Source: Chloroflexota bacterium
GTDB lineage: Bacteria; Chloroflexota; Anaerolineae; Promineifilales; Promineifilaceae
NCBI GenBank assembly: GCA_963169155.1
Contig: CAUJGI010000072.1
Coordinates: 1-9,972 of the forward strand
Reading direction: 5' to 3'
DNA: 9,972 nucleotides
Shown here piece by piece: positions 7,350 to 9,972 of this stretch. The notes beneath the pieces were generated by a model. The model saw only the letters and a program-made list of their open reading frames with translations, was not told the origin of the DNA and made no database searches. A program made the position numbers and the translations under genes. The stretch's first letter is position 1, and every line of letters begins with the position of its first letter.

Positions 7350-8168
7350 ATGCAAGGAAAAATTCGGTCGGTTCAGCATCGTCTGCAGGCCAAACAGGAT
7401 CAATTGAACAAAACGTGGCAGCGACGGCGGCGTAATCCCGATGGTGTATCGGCACCGATTTTTTTGGTGGGATGCGGCCGTTCGGGCACCTCCATGTTTA
7501 TCTGGCAGCTGGAAAAGTCGTGGCAGATTGAACTGTACAACGAAGATCATCCCGCCGCGTTTGATGTCTACCGCCTGCGCGGCTATGACGTGATCGAAGA
7601 GCTGGTCGAAAAAAGCACGGCACCTTTTACGCTGTTTAAGCCCATTCTAGATACTGTGCAAACGATGCATCTGCTGAACCACTTCCCTGGCTCTAAATCT
7701 ATCTTTGCTTTCCGCCACTACACCGACGTCATCAACTCGTCGCTGAAAAAGTTTGGCACCTACAACCGCATCAACCACGTGCGTGGCTGGATAACGGAAG
7801 AGTTTGCCGAATTTGCCGTTTGCCCGCCCCCGGAAGCCAGCAAAGTGCTGATTCGGGAGCTGTGGGCGGAGGATTTATCGCCTGAAGAAGGTGCGGCGCT
7901 GTATTGGCTGTTTTATAACCGCCTGTACTACGATTTGGGCCTGCATGCCGATCCGCGCACCATTTTGATTCGCTACGAGACGCTGGTAACGCAGCCGCGT
8001 GAGCAGTTTGAAAAGGTCATCGCCTTCCTCGGGGCTGAATTTGAAGAAAAGATGGTGGAGGGTGTACATGCCCGTTCCATCAACAAAAACGATCCGCCAC
8101 CGCTGCGCCCGGCCATCATGAGCGCGTGTGAGGCGCTGTATGATGAGCTGACGCTGCACGCCGCATGA
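7350..8168 (+). CDS. PAPS-dependent sulfotransferase family protein
   Basis: This 272-residue protein should transfer sulfate from PAPS to a hydroxyl, here probably on a glycan. The 5'-phosphosulfate loop is clear: IFLVGCGRSGTS (37-48, with Arg44, Ser45, Gly46, Thr47). The 3'-phosphate-binding motif follows in IFAFRHYTDVINSS (118-131), with Arg122 and Ser130 eight residues apart, the spacing known from SULT enzymes. The C-terminal part, LIRYETLVTQPREQFEKVIAFLG (206-228), is the usual family helix region. Residues 5-30 are strongly basic (including RRRR at 25-28) and precede the first beta strand. There is no signal peptide, so it acts in the cytoplasm, before export. Length is normal for Sulfotransfer_3-type bacterial proteins. 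A sulfatase-family gene in the same cluster supports a sulfated product. The true acceptor is unknown. Confidence 0.88.
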   Translation: MQGKIRSVQHRLQAKQDQLNKTWQRRRRNPDGVSAPIFLVGCGRSGTSMFIWQLEKSWQIELYNEDHPAAFDVYRLRGYDVIEELVEKSTAPFTLFKPILDTVQTMHLLNHFPGSKSIFAFRHYTDVINSSLKKFGTYNRINHVRGWITEEFAEFAVCPPPEASKVLIRELWAEDLSPEEGAALYWLFYNRLYYDLGLHADPRTILIRYETLVTQPREQFEKVIAFLGAEFEEKMVEGVHARSINKNDPPPLRPAIMSACEALYDELTLHAA

Positions 8169-8172
8169 AGAA

Positions 8173-8218
8173 GGTAATTGGGTAATTTTAGAATCAATTA
8201 ATCAATTACCTGATTACC
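8173..8218. repeat. AT-rich intergenic element with 8-bp-period repeats and imperfect inverted symmetry
   Basis: The arm 8173-8187 and the reverse complement of 8204-8218 agree at 13 of 15 bases (GGTAAT, two mismatched bases, GGTAATT), able to fold with a TG/TG internal bulge and a 16-base loop. Inside, AATCAATT occurs twice in tandem (8192-8207), and GGTAATTG is followed directly by GGTAATTT (8173-8188), so both arms have an 8-bp period. It is far more AT-rich than the flanking genes and lacks a following T-run, so a terminator role is weakly supported. It could be a small dispersed repeat or a regulatory hairpin upstream of the next glycosyltransferase. Confidence 0.7.
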
Positions 8219-8251
8219 CCCTAACTCACTCTCCAGGAAAGAGTTTGGCTT

Positions 8252-9619
8252 ATGAAAATTGCCCTGCTAACCCACAAAATCAAACCACCGCTCATTGGTG
8301 GCGTGGATGTGTATACCGACCGCCTGGGGCGTGCCTTGCGGCGGCTGGGGCATGAGGTGGTTTACCTGGCGTTTGACTCCTCCGGCGAAGGCAGCCAGCC
8401 GGTGGTGCAGGCGGATGTGCACCATGACGGCACCCGGGTGTGGCGCATTTTGTTTGCTTTTGACGCGCTGCCCAAGGAGACGTTTGACACGGTTTACAAT
8501 CCCGAGATGGGGCGCGTGACGCACCAGATTTTGGCGGAAGAGCAGCCCGATTTTGTCATCATTTTGAATTTTTACATGCTGACCCTGGCTACGGTAGAGG
8601 CGGCCAGGTCGCTGGGCATTCCCGTGGCGCATGTGGCCACCGACTTTGTGCCGGTGTGCCGCTGGGGCACCTTCATGCGCTGGGACAACCGCACCTGCGA
8701 AGTCGGCGAATCGATCCAGACGTGCGCCAGCTGTTTTATTTCGCATCGGCCATTGGGCAAGCTGATGTCGGCCGTTTTAGAGAAGCTGCCCGAGCCAAGG
8801 GTGGTGAATTGGGCTGAGAAGGGTTACCGCCTGCCGCATCCGCTGGGGGTGGCACGGCCGTTTCTCCACCACGCCGCTACCATGAAACAACGATTGGACA
8901 GGATACGGCCGTTGCGCCACCAAATCGATCTTGTCCTGGTGCCCACCCGCTTTACCGAAAAAACGTTTGTCAACAATGGCTTTACCGCCGAACAGGTCCA
9001 CTTTTTGCCCTTCGGCGTCGATACCGACAACCCGCTGGCCAGCCTCACCAAAACCGAATCCAACCACGTGCGTTTTATGTTTTTGGGGCGGTTCCAGCCG
9101 TATAAAGGGCTGCACCTGGTGCTGGAGGCGTTTAACAGCCTGCCCAACCCCGCTGGAGCGACACTTACGATTTACGGCGCACCCGACGGTCACGACGCCT
9201 ATTTTGCCACCCTGCAGCAGATGATCGATGCCAACCCCCGGATTCACTTTGCCGGGCTTATTCCGCCCACGGAACTGGCCCGCGCCTTCGCCGACGCCGA
9301 CATCTTCCTGCTGCCCTCCACCTGGCATGAAAACAGCCCGCTCATTTTGCTCGACGCCCTTCAGTCCAATACGCCCGTCCTGGCCAGCGATATTGGCGGA
9401 GTCAGCGGCATTGTAGAGCACAATCGCAATGGCCTGCTCTTTCCGCGTGAGGACGTGGCCGCGCTGCGCCAGGCAATGCAGCGATTAATCGATCAGCCTG
9501 AACTGATCCAGCGGCTCCAGGCGGGCAGCAATTTGCCCAGCATCGAATCCTATGCCCAAACCATCGTAGACAAGATGCGCGCTTTTTTACCTACTCCCGA
9601 CCCGGCAGGTGTGGCATGA
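8252..9619 (+). CDS. GT4-family glycosyltransferase with a four-cysteine insertion
   Basis: This 455-residue GT-B enzyme transfers a sugar from a nucleotide donor in the cytoplasm. It starts MKIALLTHKIKPPLIGGVDVY, whose GGVDVY (16-21) matches the glycine-rich acceptor loop of GT4 enzymes. The donor half shows VHFLPFGVDTDN (249-260), FLGRFQPYKGLHLVLEAF (277-294), AGLIPPTELARAFADAD (334-350) and WHENSPLILLDALQSNTPVLASDIGG (358-383). Glu360 is followed eight residues later by Asp368, so the usual E-x7-E pair is E-x7-D, a conservative change. Residues 130-161 carry Cys136, Cys149, Cys158 and Cys161 (the last two as CASC), a Cys-rich insertion also seen in some other GT4 proteins and possibly metal-binding. 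A moderate AGGAAAGAG site (8235-8243) precedes the ATG. The stop overlaps the next start by 4 bases. Confidence 0.9.
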   Translation: MKIALLTHKIKPPLIGGVDVYTDRLGRALRRLGHEVVYLAFDSSGEGSQPVVQADVHHDGTRVWRILFAFDALPKETFDTVYNPEMGRVTHQILAEEQPDFVIILNFYMLTLATVEAARSLGIPVAHVATDFVPVCRWGTFMRWDNRTCEVGESIQTCASCFISHRPLGKLMSAVLEKLPEPRVVNWAEKGYRLPHPLGVARPFLHHAATMKQRLDRIRPLRHQIDLVLVPTRFTEKTFVNNGFTAEQVHFLPFGVDTDNPLASLTKTESNHVRFMFLGRFQPYKGLHLVLEAFNSLPNPAGATLTIYGAPDGHDAYFATLQQMIDANPRIHFAGLIPPTELARAFADADIFLLPSTWHENSPLILLDALQSNTPVLASDIGGVSGIVEHNRNGLLFPREDVAALRQAMQRLIDQPELIQRLQAGSNLPSIESYAQTIVDKMRAFLPTPDPAGVA

Positions 9620-9972
9620 GCCGGGCGTTGGTAGTCGGCGGCAACGGCTTTATCGGTGCTCACCTGGTCGGTGCGCTGGTGGCGAGCGGCTGGGAGGTGA
9701 CGGTGCTGCACAAGTATGAGCAGCCGCGTTACGGCCCAATGACTCCGGCAGCGCGCTTTTTGCGCGGGGACCTGACTCAAGAATCGCTCCTGGCTGAAGC
9801 TGTGGCTGGGCAGGATGTGGTCTTCCACCTGCTGTGGACCACCACGGCCATCCATGAGGTGGCCAACCGCGATCCGGCGGCCGACGTGTTGGCTAACCTT
9901 GTGCCCACGATTCATTTGCTGGAGGCGTGTTTGCGGGCTGAGGTAGGACGGGTGGTGTTTACCTCCTCCGGG
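9616..9972 (+). CDS. NAD-dependent epimerase/dehydratase (extended SDR), N-terminal part, cut by window end
   Basis: The ATG at 9616 overlaps the preceding stop as ATGA, a sign of translational coupling, with AGGT at 9607-9610 as a possible ribosome binding site. The 119 codons present show the extended-SDR Rossmann fold: ALVVGGNGFIGAHLVGALV (4-22) with the GGNGFIG dinucleotide loop, an RGDLTQ segment (about 56-61) at the usual adenine-side Asp position, VVFHLLWTTT (76-85), and VVFTSSG at the very end, which contains the SSG normally near the catalytic Ser. The Tyr-x3-Lys pair would lie outside the window. Such enzymes make or convert nucleotide sugars (UDP-glucose 4-epimerase and relatives), which would supply the glycosyltransferases here. 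Sugar specificity cannot be told from this part. Confidence 0.9.
   Translation, partial: MSRALVVGGNGFIGAHLVGALVASGWEVTVLHKYEQPRYGPMTPAARFLRGDLTQESLLAEAVAGQDVVFHLLWTTTAIHEVANRDPAADVLANLVPTIHLLEACLRAEVGRVVFTSSG

Noticed and set aside
8173..8220. CRISPR-like array from the short repeats
   Set aside because: The units are about 8 bp, contiguous and without spacers, and no cas gene is nearby.

Overview
This window reads as part of a surface-glycan (exopolysaccharide or O-antigen-like) biosynthesis and export cluster. All nine recognisable genes lie on the + strand, closely packed, with no gene-free stretch over about 95 bases. The first gene (sulfatase-family) is cut by the left edge and the last (sugar-nucleotide epimerase/dehydratase type) by the right edge.

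Organism: the DNA is moderately GC-rich, many genes have Shine-Dalgarno-like sites, and one surface protein has a Pro/Thr-rich linker (PTATPTATP) before a C-terminal membrane anchor. The palindrome ACGGCCGT occurs 13 times in under 10 kb. My best guess is an Anaerolineae-like member of the Chloroflexota. This rests on general impression, with no marker gene in the window.

Layout. 1-876: C-terminal part of an alkaline-phosphatase-superfamily sulfatase. 902-3019: Wzm-type ABC-2 permease and Wzt-type ATPase with a C-terminal glycan-recognition domain, the two halves of an ABC exporter for finished polysaccharide. 3036-3095: a long hairpin plus T-run, a good candidate terminator or attenuator. 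3113-5778: a GT4 cytoplasmic glycosyltransferase, then a GT-C (PMT/ArnT-like) membrane glycosyltransferase, 2 bases apart. 5794-7272: a secreted, C-terminally anchored beta-propeller protein with Asp-box motifs. 7350-8168: a PAPS-type sulfotransferase. 8173-8218: an AT-rich repeat with imperfect inverted symmetry. 8252-9619: a second GT4 glycosyltransferase with four clustered cysteines. 9616-9972: start of an extended-SDR sugar-nucleotide enzyme, overlapping the preceding stop by 4 bases (ATGA).

How they may work together (inference): the SDR enzyme supplies an activated sugar, the two GT4 enzymes build a chain on the cytoplasmic face, and Wzm/Wzt export it. The GT-C enzyme works outside the membrane from a lipid-linked sugar, perhaps on glycan or on the neighbouring Thr/Pro-rich surface protein. 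The sulfotransferase and the sulfatase-family enzyme suggest that sulfate is added to and removed from the product. The most unusual points are the over-represented octamer, which falls in all three codon frames, the uncharacterised anchored propeller beside a GT-C transferase, and the 8-bp-period repeat at 8173-8218.
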